Part shown: piece after piece, positions 1 to 7,545 of the stretch
Position numbering within the stretch: the stretch's first letter is position 1
Layout of the letters: each line of letters begins with the position of its first letter
From: UBA995 sp035477115
GTDB taxonomy: Bacteria > Bacillota > Sulfobacillia > UBA995
Reading direction: 5' to 3'
Length of the DNA stretch: 27,292 nucleotides
NCBI GenBank assembly: GCA_035477115.1
Contig: DATIKW010000012.1
Span: 1 to 27,292, forward strand
Position numbers and translations under genes: made by a program
Notes under the pieces: generated by a model
What the model saw: only the letters and a program-made list of their open reading frames with translations
What the model was told of the DNA's origin: nothing
Databases searched by the model: none

Positions 1-26
1 CCTGAAAGCGGCAGACCTCATTTGGC

Positions 27-57
27 GGTAGGGGCGGGTTTGGAACCCGCCCCTACC
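27..57. repeat. Perfect 14-bp inverted repeat (REP-like palindrome)
   Basis: Positions 27-40 (GGTAGGGGCGGGTT) pair perfectly with 44-57 around a 3-base TGG loop. No T-run follows on either strand, so it does not look like a standard intrinsic terminator. The form resembles the dispersed REP or MITE-like palindromes found in many bacterial genomes; that assignment is inference, because only one copy lies in this window. The rest of 1-147 shows no gene I can support. Confidence 0.6.
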
Positions 58-147
58 TGCGGTGACATTTCGGCTGAGCGAGCGCGGACCCTTGACCGGC
101 GCAACGCCGCAACGGTGAACGTCCTGGCGGCGATGTCGAAATCCGCA

Positions 148-176
148 TTGACAGGCGGCCTGCCGCCTGATAGAGT
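148..176 (+). promoter_or_regulatory. Promoter of the pyr operon
   Basis: A perfect -35 hexamer TTGACA (148-153) is followed by a 17-base spacer and the -10 hexamer TAGAGT (171-176, 4 of 6 matches to consensus). Transcription would start near 183, just upstream of the PyrR hairpin. That is the position expected for a leader-attenuated pyr operon. The spacer itself contains the inverted repeat AGGCGGC/GCCGCCT (153-159 with 162-168). Confidence 0.75.
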
Positions 177-193
177 TGGGGCAAGGCCGAAAG

Positions 194-224
194 CCTTTAA
201 GCTAGTCCGGCGAGGCTAGCAAGG
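194..224 (+). promoter_or_regulatory. PyrR-binding RNA hairpin (anti-antiterminator) in the pyrR leader
   Basis: Bases 204-217 (AGTCCGGCGAGGCT) match the PyrR-binding loop consensus ARUCCNGNGAGGYU at every position. They sit on an upper stem GCTAG/CTAGC (201-205 with 216-220) and a lower stem CCTT/AAGG (194-197 with 221-224), separated by the usual purine-rich bulge side. UMP- or UTP-loaded PyrR is known to bind such loops and let the downstream terminator form. A competing antiterminator is visible: 219-226 (GCAAGGGG) can pair with 254-261 (CTCCTTGC), with one G-U pair. Confidence 0.9.
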
Positions 225-251
225 GGGGAAGGCTGTGCAGATGGTCTCCGA

Positions 252-282
252 AGCTCCTTGCCGGCAGGCAAGGAGCTTTTTT
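252..282 (+). terminator. Intrinsic terminator (attenuator 1) before pyrR
   Basis: A perfect 11-bp stem AGCTCCTTGCC/GGCAAGGAGCT (252-262 with 267-277) with a GGCA loop is followed by six T residues (277-282). Its left arm overlaps the proposed antiterminator pairing partner at 254-261, so the two structures exclude each other. This is the standard architecture of a PyrR-controlled attenuator. Confidence 0.9.
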
Positions 283-305
283 GTACGACCTGAGGAGGGC
301 AAGCA

Positions 306-854
306 GTGGTGGCGAAGGAAAAGGCCAGAATCATGGATGCCGAGGCGATCCGGCGGGCCCTATCCCGCATCGCCCACGAGGTGATCGAGAAGAACCGCGG
401 CACTCAAGACCTGGTGATCGTGGGCATTCGCCGGCGGGGGGTGCCTCTGGCGCAGCGGCTGATCGACCGCATCGCCGAGATCGAGGGTGTCCGGCCGACC
501 CTGGGAATCCTGGATATCACCTTATATCGGGATGACCTGACCAGCCGGAGCGAGCAGCCGATAGTCCACCGCACGGAGATCCCCGTGGACATCAAGGACA
601 AGCGGGTGGTCCTGGTGGACGATGTGCTCTACACCGGACGCACCATCAGGGCGGCACTGGACGCGCTGATGGACCTCGGCCGGCCGCAGGTGATCCAGCT
701 TGCGGTGCTGGTGGATCGCGGTCACCGGGAACTCCCGATCCGGGCCGACTATGTCGGCAAGAACGTGCCCACCGCGCGCAAGGAAGTGGTCGAGTTGCGC
801 TTGTCGGAAGTCGACGGCACCGAGGATATGGTACTCATCGTCGAGAAGCCCTGA
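306..854 (+). CDS. pyrR: PyrR, bifunctional pyr operon attenuator / uracil phosphoribosyltransferase
   Basis: PyrR is a cytoplasmic RNA-binding regulator that senses UMP/UTP versus PRPP and promotes termination at pyr attenuators; many members also make UMP from uracil and PRPP. The 182-residue product has the usual family length. It shows the type I PRTase PRPP loop VVLVDDVLYTGRT (residues 101-113), AIRRALSRIAHE near the N-terminus and DRGHRELPIRADY (about 138-150). The last two segments carry residues linked to RNA binding in the Bacillus protein. The start is GTG at 306 after GAGGAGGG (292-299); a second GTG at 309 is possible. It is the first gene of the pyr operon, and its own leader carries its binding site, so it should autoregulate. 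Confidence 0.97.
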   Translation: MVAKEKARIMDAEAIRRALSRIAHEVIEKNRGTQDLVIVGIRRRGVPLAQRLIDRIAEIEGVRPTLGILDITLYRDDLTSRSEQPIVHRTEIPVDIKDKRVVLVDDVLYTGRTIRAALDALMDLGRPQVIQLAVLVDRGHRELPIRADYVGKNVPTARKEVVELRLSEVDGTEDMVLIVEKP

Positions 855-882
855 AAGGCAGGTATCCGACCCACGTGGGTAA

Positions 883-915
883 CCCTTTAAACCGGCCCGG
901 CGAGGCCGGCAAGGG
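883..915 (+). promoter_or_regulatory. Second PyrR-binding hairpin, pyrR-pyrB intergenic
   Basis: Bases 894-907 (GGCCCGGCGAGGCC) resemble the PyrR loop consensus, with the core CCGGCGAGG intact. The closing A-U is replaced by G-C and the invariant U by C. The upper stem is CCGG/CCGG (892-895 with 906-909) and the lower stem CCCTT/AAGGG (883-887 with 911-915), laid out like the first leader hairpin. The site lies upstream of a terminator-like hairpin, as in the Bacillus operon where repeated PyrR sites separate the first genes. It is a weaker match than site 1. Confidence 0.7.
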
Positions 916-943
916 ACCGAAGACCGGACGCTTCACCCACCAG

Positions 944-985
944 GCCTCTCCGTTCCCCTTCCCGGGTGCGGGGAGGCTTTGCTTT
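944..985 (+). terminator. Attenuator 2 terminator before pyrB
   Basis: A 9-bp stem GCCTCTCCG/CGGGGAGGC (944-952 with 969-977, one G-U pair) is followed by an interrupted T-run TTTGCTTT (978-985). The T-tract is weaker than in attenuator 1, so termination is probably partial. A 12-bp perfect palindrome ACCCACGTGGGT (869-880) lies upstream, and its right half can instead pair with ACCCAC at 935-940, enclosing the PyrR hairpin. This may be part of the alternative fold. Confidence 0.6.
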
Positions 986-1023
986 GGGCGTCGGTAACCT
1001 GCGAAGGAGGAGGAAGAGGAGAC

Positions 1024-1956
1024 ATGGGACGCCTGAAAAGTCATGATGTGCTGGGGCTCAGGGAGATGACGCCGGAAGAGATGACGCTCATCCTGGACAC
1101 CGCCGAGTCCATGAAGGAGATCATCGGCCGCGAAATCAAGAAAGTGCCGACACTTCGCGGCCGCACCGTGGTAACCTTGTTCTACGAGCCCAGCACCCGG
1201 ACCCGCACCTCGTTCGAGCTTGCCGGCAAGTACATGAGCGCCGATACCGTGAACATCGCCACCGCCACCTCGGCGGTGGTCAAGGGGGAAACCCTCAAAG
1301 ACACGGCCCGGACCCTGGAGATGATGGGGACGGACGTGTTGATCATGCGCCATCCCGTCTCCGGTTCCTGTCACCTCCTGGCCCGGGTGGTCGACTGCCC
1401 GGTGGTAAACGCCGGCGACGGCATGCATGAGCATCCCTCTCAAGGATTGCTCGACCTGTTCACCATCCGCCAGAAGAAGGGCCGCATAGCGGGATTGCGG
1501 GTGGCAATCGTCGGCGACATCCAGCACAGCCGAGTCGCCCGCTCCAACATCTGGGGGCTGACCCGACTGGGCGCGCAGGTGACCGTTGCCGGGCCCAGCA
1601 CCTTGCTGCCCCCGCAAGCGGAAGCGATGGGGGTCAAGGTCACCTCGCGAGTGGATGAGGCGCTCGAGGGGGCGGATGTGGTCAACGTGCTGAGGCTGCA
1701 GCTTGAGCGGCAGAAAGGCGGGCTGTTCCCCAGCATCCGGGAGTACTCCCGGGCCTTTGGGGTCAACCGGGAGCGGCTGAGCCGGGCACGTCCGGATGTG
1801 CTGCTGATGCACCCCGGGCCCATGAACCGCGGCGTGGAGATCAGCTCGGAAGTGGCCGATTCAGCGCATTCGAGCATCGAGGAGCAGGTGACAAACGGAG
1901 TGGCGGTGCGTATGGCCATACTGTACCTGCTGCTGGGAGGAGGCGAGGCGGCATGA
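1024..1956 (+). CDS. pyrB: Aspartate carbamoyltransferase catalytic subunit
   Basis: PyrB condenses carbamoyl phosphate with L-aspartate to N-carbamoyl-L-aspartate, the committed pyrimidine step. The carbamoyl-phosphate signature YEPSTRTRTSFE lies near residues 54-65; HEHPSQGLLDLFTI and HPGPMNRGVEI follow in family order. The 310 residues match the usual catalytic chain. I chose ATG 1024, preceded by a run of AGGAGG-like motifs (1005-1021). The open frame extends back to 979, but those codons lie over the attenuator and would add a non-family N-terminus. No pyrI regulatory-subunit gene is present, as expected in Gram-positive lineages. The stop overlaps the pyrC start by 4 bases. Confidence 0.97.
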   Translation: MGRLKSHDVLGLREMTPEEMTLILDTAESMKEIIGREIKKVPTLRGRTVVTLFYEPSTRTRTSFELAGKYMSADTVNIATATSAVVKGETLKDTARTLEMMGTDVLIMRHPVSGSCHLLARVVDCPVVNAGDGMHEHPSQGLLDLFTIRQKKGRIAGLRVAIVGDIQHSRVARSNIWGLTRLGAQVTVAGPSTLLPPQAEAMGVKVTSRVDEALEGADVVNVLRLQLERQKGGLFPSIREYSRAFGVNRERLSRARPDVLLMHPGPMNRGVEISSEVADSAHSSIEEQVTNGVAVRMAILYLLLGGGEAA

Positions 1957-3224
1957 AGCTGCTGATCAGAGGCGGCAGGGTGATCGACCCCGGCCGGGCC
2001 GTCGACCAGGTGATGGACGTCCTCGTGGACGGAGAGCGGATCGCGAAGGACGGGACTCCGGACCGGGTGGTTGACGCTCGCGGCATGCTGGTCGTTCCCG
2101 GTCTGATCGACCTGCATACCCATATGCGTGAACCGGGCTTTGAATACAAGGAGGACATAGCTAGCGGCACCCGGGCTGCCGCTCGAGGAGGGTACACCAC
2201 CGTCCTGGCGATGGCCAACACCCAGCCGGTGATCGACAACCGCGCCTCCGTGGAATGGGTGTTGAATGCGGGCAGAGAACGCGGCGTGATCAGGCTACTG
2301 ACCGTTGGTGCGGTCTCCAAGGGCCAAAAGGGGGAAGAACTGGCGGAACTGGGCGACATGGTGGAAGGCGGCGCGGCGGCTTTCTCGGACGACGGCCACC
2401 CGGTAGCGAGCGGCGAACTGATGCGGTGCGCCCTGCTATACGCCCGGATGTGGGACAAGCCGGTCATAGCCCACTGCGAGGATCGCTCCCTGGCGGGGGA
2501 GGGGCTCATGAACCTGGGTTACTGGTCGACGGTGCTCGGACTGCGCGGCATACCTTGGGTCGCCGAGACGGCGATGGTGGCCCGCGACCTGCAACTGGCC
2601 GAGTTGACCGGCGGGCGCCTGCACCTGGCCCACCTCTCGTGTGCGCGCAGCGTGGAACTGGTGAGGGAAGCCAAGGCCCGCGGCGTGCGGGTCACCGCCG
2701 AGGTCACCCCGCATCACCTCGTGCTCACCGATGAGGCGGTGGATACCTGCCGGTTCGATACCGATACCCGCATGAACCCGCCCCTGCGCAGTCCGGCCGA
2801 TGTTGAGTCGCTGCTGGAGGGATTGCGGGACGGGGCGATCGATGCCATCGCCACCGACCACGCCCCTCACCACCTCGATGACAAGGACGTGGAGTATGCC
2901 TATGCTCTTCCCGGGATCGTCGGCCTGGAAACTACCGTCGGCCTGATCCTGAGCCGCCTGGTTGACACCGGCCGCCTCAGCCTGGAGACAGCTATACGGG
3001 CACTGACGGCTGGTCCCGCTCGGGTGCTTGGGCTGGACCAGGGCACGCTTGCTCCGGGCTCGCCCGCGGACGTGACGGTGATCGATCCGGCCCGGGAGTG
3101 GATCGTGGACCCCTCCCGGTTTGCCTCGAAGAGCCGGAACACGCCGTTCAAGGGTTGGCAACTTCGAGGACAGGCGACCTTGACTATCGCCGCCGGAAAA
3201 GTAGTCCATGATGGTATTGCATGA
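1953..3224 (+). CDS. pyrC: Dihydroorotase (class I)
   Basis: PyrC cyclises N-carbamoyl-L-aspartate to L-dihydroorotate. The 423-residue amidohydrolase has DLHTHMREPG (residues 53-62), which supplies two zinc-binding His and a substrate-binding Arg. It also has MANTQPVIDN, the metal region FSDDGHPV, HCED, a His in HLAHLS, and ATDHAPHH with the catalytic Asp. All expected metal and catalytic residues are visible. ATG 1953 overlaps the pyrB stop in an ATGA junction, implying translational coupling. The gene is followed by the only sizeable gap inside the pyr operon (53 bases before carA). Confidence 0.97.
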   Translation: MKLLIRGGRVIDPGRAVDQVMDVLVDGERIAKDGTPDRVVDARGMLVVPGLIDLHTHMREPGFEYKEDIASGTRAAARGGYTTVLAMANTQPVIDNRASVEWVLNAGRERGVIRLLTVGAVSKGQKGEELAELGDMVEGGAAAFSDDGHPVASGELMRCALLYARMWDKPVIAHCEDRSLAGEGLMNLGYWSTVLGLRGIPWVAETAMVARDLQLAELTGGRLHLAHLSCARSVELVREAKARGVRVTAEVTPHHLVLTDEAVDTCRFDTDTRMNPPLRSPADVESLLEGLRDGAIDAIATDHAPHHLDDKDVEYAYALPGIVGLETTVGLILSRLVDTGRLSLETAIRALTAGPARVLGLDQGTLAPGSPADVTVIDPAREWIVDPSRFASKSRNTPFKGWQLRGQATLTIAAGKVVHDGIA

Positions 3225-3250
3225 TCATGCGCCACCATCTATAATCATGC
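3217..3250 (+). promoter_or_regulatory. Possible internal promoter/operator before carA
   Basis: TTGCAT (3217-3222), a 17-base spacer and a perfect TATAAT (3240-3245) form a plausible promoter in an unusually AT-rich patch at the end of pyrC. A perfect 12-bp palindrome GCATGATCATGC (3219-3230) lies across the -35 end. Its half ATCATGC recurs exactly 20 bases downstream (3224-3230 and 3244-3250), about two helical turns. Separate control of carAB would make sense, since carbamoyl phosphate also feeds arginine synthesis. That role is inference. Confidence 0.4.
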
Positions 3251-3277
3251 TCAATTAGCCTGATGGGGGGGAGTCGC

Positions 3278-4327
3278 ATGGCGGTGGGTTGGCTGGTACT
3301 GGAAGATGGGACTCGATACCAGGGGCGGCTGTTCGGGGCGATCGGTCGCGCCGACGGCGAGGTGGTCGTGAACTTGGCCGCCACCGGACACCGGGAGACC
3401 TTGATCGATCCCGTCTTCTGCGGTCAGATCGTGGTGCTCAGTCATCCGGTCGTCGGCAACCTGGGAGGCTACCCTGAAGACCTGGATTCCTCCCGGGCTC
3501 ATCTTCGCGGGCTGGTAGTCCGCCAACTTGCCGAGCAACGGTCCGGATCGCCGCAATCGCTGGACTGCTTCCTGGAAGGGCAAGGGGTGGTGGGTCTCGA
3601 GGAGGTGGATACCCGATCGCTGGTCAGGCACCTGCGGGCCAGGGGGTCGCTCCGCGGAGTGCTGAGTTCGTCGCCGGAGGACATGCCGGAAAGGGCCCCG
3701 TCCCGGGACTGGGTGGAGGAAGTCACCACCCATGGCCCTTATCGCGTGTTCGGCGACGGCCCCCGCCTGGTCGTCATCGACTGCGGGTTGCGCCCGGCCA
3801 TGCTGCGCGACCTGACCGACCGCTATGATGCTGACCTCGTGATCGTCCCCGCGACGACGGATAGCCGGAGCATCCTCGACTTGCGTCCCGAAGGAGTGAT
3901 CGTGTCCAGCGGACCCGGCGATACCGGACGTCTCGGTTACATCGCCCGAACTCTCGGGGAACTGCTGGGAAGAGTGCCCATGTTCGGGATGGGGCTCGGC
4001 CATCATCTCCTGGCGGCGGCGCTGGGAGCGGGAGCTTTCCCCTTGCCCTTCGGGCACCGCGGGTTGAATCACCCGGTACAGGAGGTCGCCAGCGGCCGGG
4101 TATTGATTACCGCCCAGAACCACGGCCATGCGCTGAAGGAATGCACGCTAGTCGGCACCGGGCTGGACGTAACGCACCGGAGTTGCCAGGACGCCACGGT
4201 GGAAGGGACCCGCCATCGCCGATTGCCCGTCATGGGGGTCGACTTCCATGCCGAGGCCGGTTCCGGCCCCGGCGATGGGGCAGGGGCCTTCGCGGCCTTC
4301 TGGAACAGCATCGGCGGCGAGGGGTGA
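3278..4327 (+). CDS. carA: Carbamoyl-phosphate synthase small chain, glutaminase nucleophile missing
   Basis: CarA normally hydrolyses glutamine and channels ammonia to CarB. The 349-residue product has the CarA N-terminal domain (LVLEDGTRYQGRLFG; ATGHRETLIDP; GQIVVLSHPVVGN) and a class I glutamine amidotransferase domain (about 165-349). The nucleophile motif, usually GICLGHQ, reads GMGLGHH: Gly239 replaces the catalytic Cys (codon GGG, 3992-3994) and His243 replaces the Gln-binding residue. Other catalytic elements remain: His324 and Glu326 in FHAEAGSGPGD, GHRGLNHPV and ITAQNHGHA. The frame is intact, so this is not an obvious pseudogene. A scaffold for an ammonia-dependent synthase is likely, as in vertebrate CPS1, which also lost this Cys. 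The start is ATG 3278, after GGGGGGAG (3265-3272). Confidence 0.93.
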   Translation: MAVGWLVLEDGTRYQGRLFGAIGRADGEVVVNLAATGHRETLIDPVFCGQIVVLSHPVVGNLGGYPEDLDSSRAHLRGLVVRQLAEQRSGSPQSLDCFLEGQGVVGLEEVDTRSLVRHLRARGSLRGVLSSSPEDMPERAPSRDWVEEVTTHGPYRVFGDGPRLVVIDCGLRPAMLRDLTDRYDADLVIVPATTDSRSILDLRPEGVIVSSGPGDTGRLGYIARTLGELLGRVPMFGMGLGHHLLAAALGAGAFPLPFGHRGLNHPVQEVASGRVLITAQNHGHALKECTLVGTGLDVTHRSCQDATVEGTRHRRLPVMGVDFHAEAGSGPGDGAGAFAAFWNSIGGEG

Positions 4328-4332
4328 AGCGG

Positions 4333-7300
4333 ATGCCCTTGCGGACTGACATACGCTCGGTGATGGTGCTGGGATCCGGTCCGATCGTCGTCGGTCAGGC
4401 CGCCGAGTTTGACTATGCGGGAAGCCAGGCCTGCCGGACGCTGAGGGAACTCGGCCTACAGGTCATCCTGATGAACTCGAACCCGGCCACGATCATGACC
4501 GACGCGACCATGGCCGACCGCATCTACCTGGAGCCGCTCCGAGCGCCGGTCGCCGAGATGATCTTGCGGCGGGAACGCCCCCAGGGACTACTGCCCACGC
4601 TGGGGGGACAGGTCGGCTTGAATCTGGCCGTGCAACTCGCCGAAGCGGGGATCCTGGAGGAGTTGGGAATCACCCTGCTGGGGACGCCCGTGTCCGCCAT
4701 CCGCCGCGGCGAAGACCGCGAGGCTTTTCGTTCCCTGCTGGGCGAGATCGGCGAACCTTGCCCGGCCAGCACGGCCGTCCGTTCGGTGGCTGAGGCCGTG
4801 GCTCACGCGGGGCGGCTCGGCTTCCCCCTCGTGGTGCGCCCTGCCTACACGCTGGGGGGCGAGGGGAGCGGCGTCGCCCGCGACCAAGATCAACTCGTGT
4901 CGGTCGTGGCCCGAGGACTTGCCCGCAGTCCGGCGCGCCAGTGCCTGGTTGAGGAGTACCTGGAAGGCTGGCGGGAGATCGAGTTCGAGATCATCCGCGA
5001 CGGCCGCGACAACTGCCTCGTGGTATGCGGGATGGAAAACCTCGACCCCATGGGCATCCACACCGGCGATAGCATCGTCGTGGCGCCATGCCAGACTCTG
5101 TCCGGCGAGGAATACCACTCGCTGCGCCGTGCGGCCTTCCGAGTCATCCGTGCCCTGGGCATCGAGGGGGGCTGCAACATACAGTTTGCCCTCGCTCCCG
5201 GAGGTTCCCGCTATCATGTGATCGAGGTCAACCCCCGGGTCAGCCGGTCTAGCGCCCTGGCCTCCAAGGCTACCGGATTCCCCATCGCCGCCGTGACCAC
5301 CCGGATAGCCCTCGGGTACACCCTGGATGAGATCGAGCAGCCCTCGGCCAAGCGGGCCGGGTGCTATGAGCCGGTCGCCGACTACGTCGCGGTGAAGATC
5401 CCGCGCTGGCCATTCGACAAGTTCGCGCTGGCCGACCGTCGCCTGGGGACGCAGATGAAAGCGACCGGCGAGGTGATGGGGATCGACCGCACCTTTGAGG
5501 GCGCCCTGCTCAAGGCCGTTCGCTCCTTGGACCTGGGAGGGACGGGCCTCTTCCGCCGGGAACTCGCGGCCTGGCCCGAGTCCACCCTCCGGGACGCGCT
5601 CGAGCAGCCCGACGATCGAAGGCTGTTCGTCCTGGCCGAGGGATGTCGGCGCGGGCTCGACATCCAGGAGTTGGCGGCGAGGACCGGCATCCCTCCCCAC
5701 TTCATAGGACGGATCCGGCTCCTGGCCGACCTGATCCGGGAAGTGGAGCAGGGGGGTCTCGAGGGAGACACCACCGCGCTCCGCCGAGCCAAGCGGGCGG
5801 GCTTCAGCGACGGGGAACTGGCCGCCGCCGCCGGCACCACCGAGCAAGCGGTTGAGGCCTTGCGGCTTTCGGCGGGAGTGCATCCGGTATACAAGGCGGT
5901 GGACGCATGGGCCGCCGGGGCGGCAGGCGGGGCTACCGGTTACTACTCGACGTACGAGGACGAAGACGAGTCGCCCCGCCCCGATGGCCATTCCGTCCTG
6001 GTGGTGGGCTCCGGGCCCATCCGTATCGGCCAGGGAATAGAGTTTGACTACTGCTCCGTGCATGCCGCCGAGGAACTCCGGGCAGCCGGGATCCGTTCGC
6101 TGGTCATCAACAATAATCCGGAGACAGTGTCCACGGACTACACGACCTCAGATTGCCTGTTCCTTGAGCCCATCACCCGCGAAGACGTCCGAGAAGTGAT
6201 CCGGAGTCAAGCCGTTTCCGGCGTGCTCGTCCAGTTCGGCGGGCAGACGGCGCTGAACCTGGCGGCCGACATCGACGACATGGGTGCTCCCATACTGGGG
6301 ACCGGCCGCCGGAGCATCGATCGGGCGGAGGACCGGCACGAGTTCGACCGGCTGCTCGACGAACTCGGCGTGGCCCGGCCTCCCGGACACGCGGCTTGCT
6401 CGCCGGAGCAGGTCCTGGCTGCGGCAGGGGAGATCGGTTACCCGGTGATCGTCCGCCCATCGTACGTCCTGGGCGGCCGGGGGATGGCCGTCCTTCGGGA
6501 GCCCGCTGACTTCGGGGATCTTGCCGGCGCTGTTGATTGGGCTCACCCGGTATGGGTCGACCGGTTCATCGCCGGCCGCGAGCTGGAGGTCGATGCCCTG
6601 GCCGACGGCCGTCAGGTGCTCGTGCTCGGCATCATGGAGCATGTGGAGGGTACGGGCGTGCACTCCGGGGATTCGCTGCTGGTATACCCACCCCAGCGTC
6701 TGGAGGCAGGCGTGCGCGATATGGTCGTGCAACTGACCACCCGCTTGACCCTGGCCCTCGAGATCCGGGGTCTGGTCAACCTGCAGTATGTGTTGGCCGG
6801 CGGAGAAGTCCTGGTCCTCGAAGCCAACCCCAGGGCCAGCCGTACCGTGCCCATCCTCGCCAAAGTACTTGGGTTCCCTGCCGTACGGGTGGCCGCCAGG
6901 TTGGCGCTGGGCTCCACGCTCGCCCAACTCGGGTTGAATCCCGGCCTATACCCGGAGCCAGCTCACGTGGCCGTCAAAGCTCCCGTGTTCTCGTGGTCGA
7001 AGCTGCCCGGCGTCGACAGCATCGTGGGCCCGGAGATGAAGTCCACCGGAGAAGTGCTGGGCATCGACTGGCACTTCCCCGGGGCTCTGGCGCGAGCCCT
7101 GGAGGCCGCGGGCCTACGACTGCCTGCCGATGGCGGCACGGTGGCATTCAGCCTGGCCGATCGCGACAAGCGACGCGGGACGGAGACGGCCAGGAGTTAC
7201 GCTGAGGCTGGTCTGCGACTGGCCGCCACCGCCGGCACGGCGGCAGCGCTCGAGCGAGCGGGTCTATCGGTGAAGGCCTACCGGAAGCTGGGCGAAGGGT

Positions 7301-7545
7301 CGCCCAACCTGATCGATGGACTGGCGGCCGAGGAGGTTGACCTGGTAATCAACACCTTCACACGGGGCGCGGAGCCGTCGCGAGACGGCCATCGGATCCG
7401 GCGGGCGGCGGTGGAGCAGGGGGTGCCCTGCCTGACTTCGCTGGATACGGCGGAGACCGTGCTGGAATCGATCCGCAGTCGGCGGGCGGGCGTAACGCTG
7501 CCCGTTAGAGCCCTTCAGGACTACCTCCAGGGGGGGCGGCCGTGA
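4333..7545 (+). CDS. carB: Carbamoyl-phosphate synthase large chain
   Basis: CarB makes carbamoyl phosphate from bicarbonate, ammonia and two ATP. The 1070-residue protein has the usual two homologous halves. The first begins with MVLGSGPIVVGQAAEFDYAG (about residues 11-30) and contains EVNPRVSRSSALASKATG. The second begins with VVGSGPIRIGQGIEFDYCS (about 557-575) and contains LEANPRASRTVP. A C-terminal MGS-type allosteric domain follows (about 937-1070, with ATAGTAAALERAGL and NLIDGLAAEEVDLVINT), which in relatives binds UMP or ornithine. Nothing in CarB looks decayed. ATG 4333 matches the family N-terminus MPxRTDI and has GAGGGG about 8 bases upstream; GTG 4324 is an alternative. It must pair with a CarA that seems unable to hydrolyse glutamine. 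Confidence 0.97.
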   Translation: MPLRTDIRSVMVLGSGPIVVGQAAEFDYAGSQACRTLRELGLQVILMNSNPATIMTDATMADRIYLEPLRAPVAEMILRRERPQGLLPTLGGQVGLNLAVQLAEAGILEELGITLLGTPVSAIRRGEDREAFRSLLGEIGEPCPASTAVRSVAEAVAHAGRLGFPLVVRPAYTLGGEGSGVARDQDQLVSVVARGLARSPARQCLVEEYLEGWREIEFEIIRDGRDNCLVVCGMENLDPMGIHTGDSIVVAPCQTLSGEEYHSLRRAAFRVIRALGIEGGCNIQFALAPGGSRYHVIEVNPRVSRSSALASKATGFPIAAVTTRIALGYTLDEIEQPSAKRAGCYEPVADYVAVKIPRWPFDKFALADRRLGTQMKATGEVMGIDRTFEGALLKAVRSLDLGGTGLFRRELAAWPESTLRDALEQPDDRRLFVLAEGCRRGLDIQELAARTGIPPHFIGRIRLLADLIREVEQGGLEGDTTALRRAKRAGFSDGELAAAAGTTEQAVEALRLSAGVHPVYKAVDAWAAGAAGGATGYYSTYEDEDESPRPDGHSVLVVGSGPIRIGQGIEFDYCSVHAAEELRAAGIRSLVINNNPETVSTDYTTSDCLFLEPITREDVREVIRSQAVSGVLVQFGGQTALNLAADIDDMGAPILGTGRRSIDRAEDRHEFDRLLDELGVARPPGHAACSPEQVLAAAGEIGYPVIVRPSYVLGGRGMAVLREPADFGDLAGAVDWAHPVWVDRFIAGRELEVDALADGRQVLVLGIMEHVEGTGVHSGDSLLVYPPQRLEAGVRDMVVQLTTRLTLALEIRGLVNLQYVLAGGEVLVLEANPRASRTVPILAKVLGFPAVRVAARLALGSTLAQLGLNPGLYPEPAHVAVKAPVFSWSKLPGVDSIVGPEMKSTGEVLGIDWHFPGALARALEAAGLRLPADGGTVAFSLADRDKRRGTETARSYAEAGLRLAATAGTAAALERAGLSVKAYRKLGEGSPNLIDGLAAEEVDLVINTFTRGAEPSRDGHRIRRAAVEQGVPCLTSLDTAETVLESIRSRRAGVTLPVRALQDYLQGGRP

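Noticed and set aside
22..219. Short + strand open frame upstream of pyrR
   Set aside because: It runs over the palindrome, promoter and PyrR hairpin, has no good ribosome binding site and no recognisable protein features.
4141..4332. Upstream extension of the carB frame across the end of carA
   Set aside because: The extra residues are Arg/Gly/Pro-rich with no family match; CarB similarity starts at ATG 4333.
4588..6063. 491-codon antisense open frame inside carB
   Set aside because: Same GC-rich shadow effect; carB motifs are continuous on the + strand.
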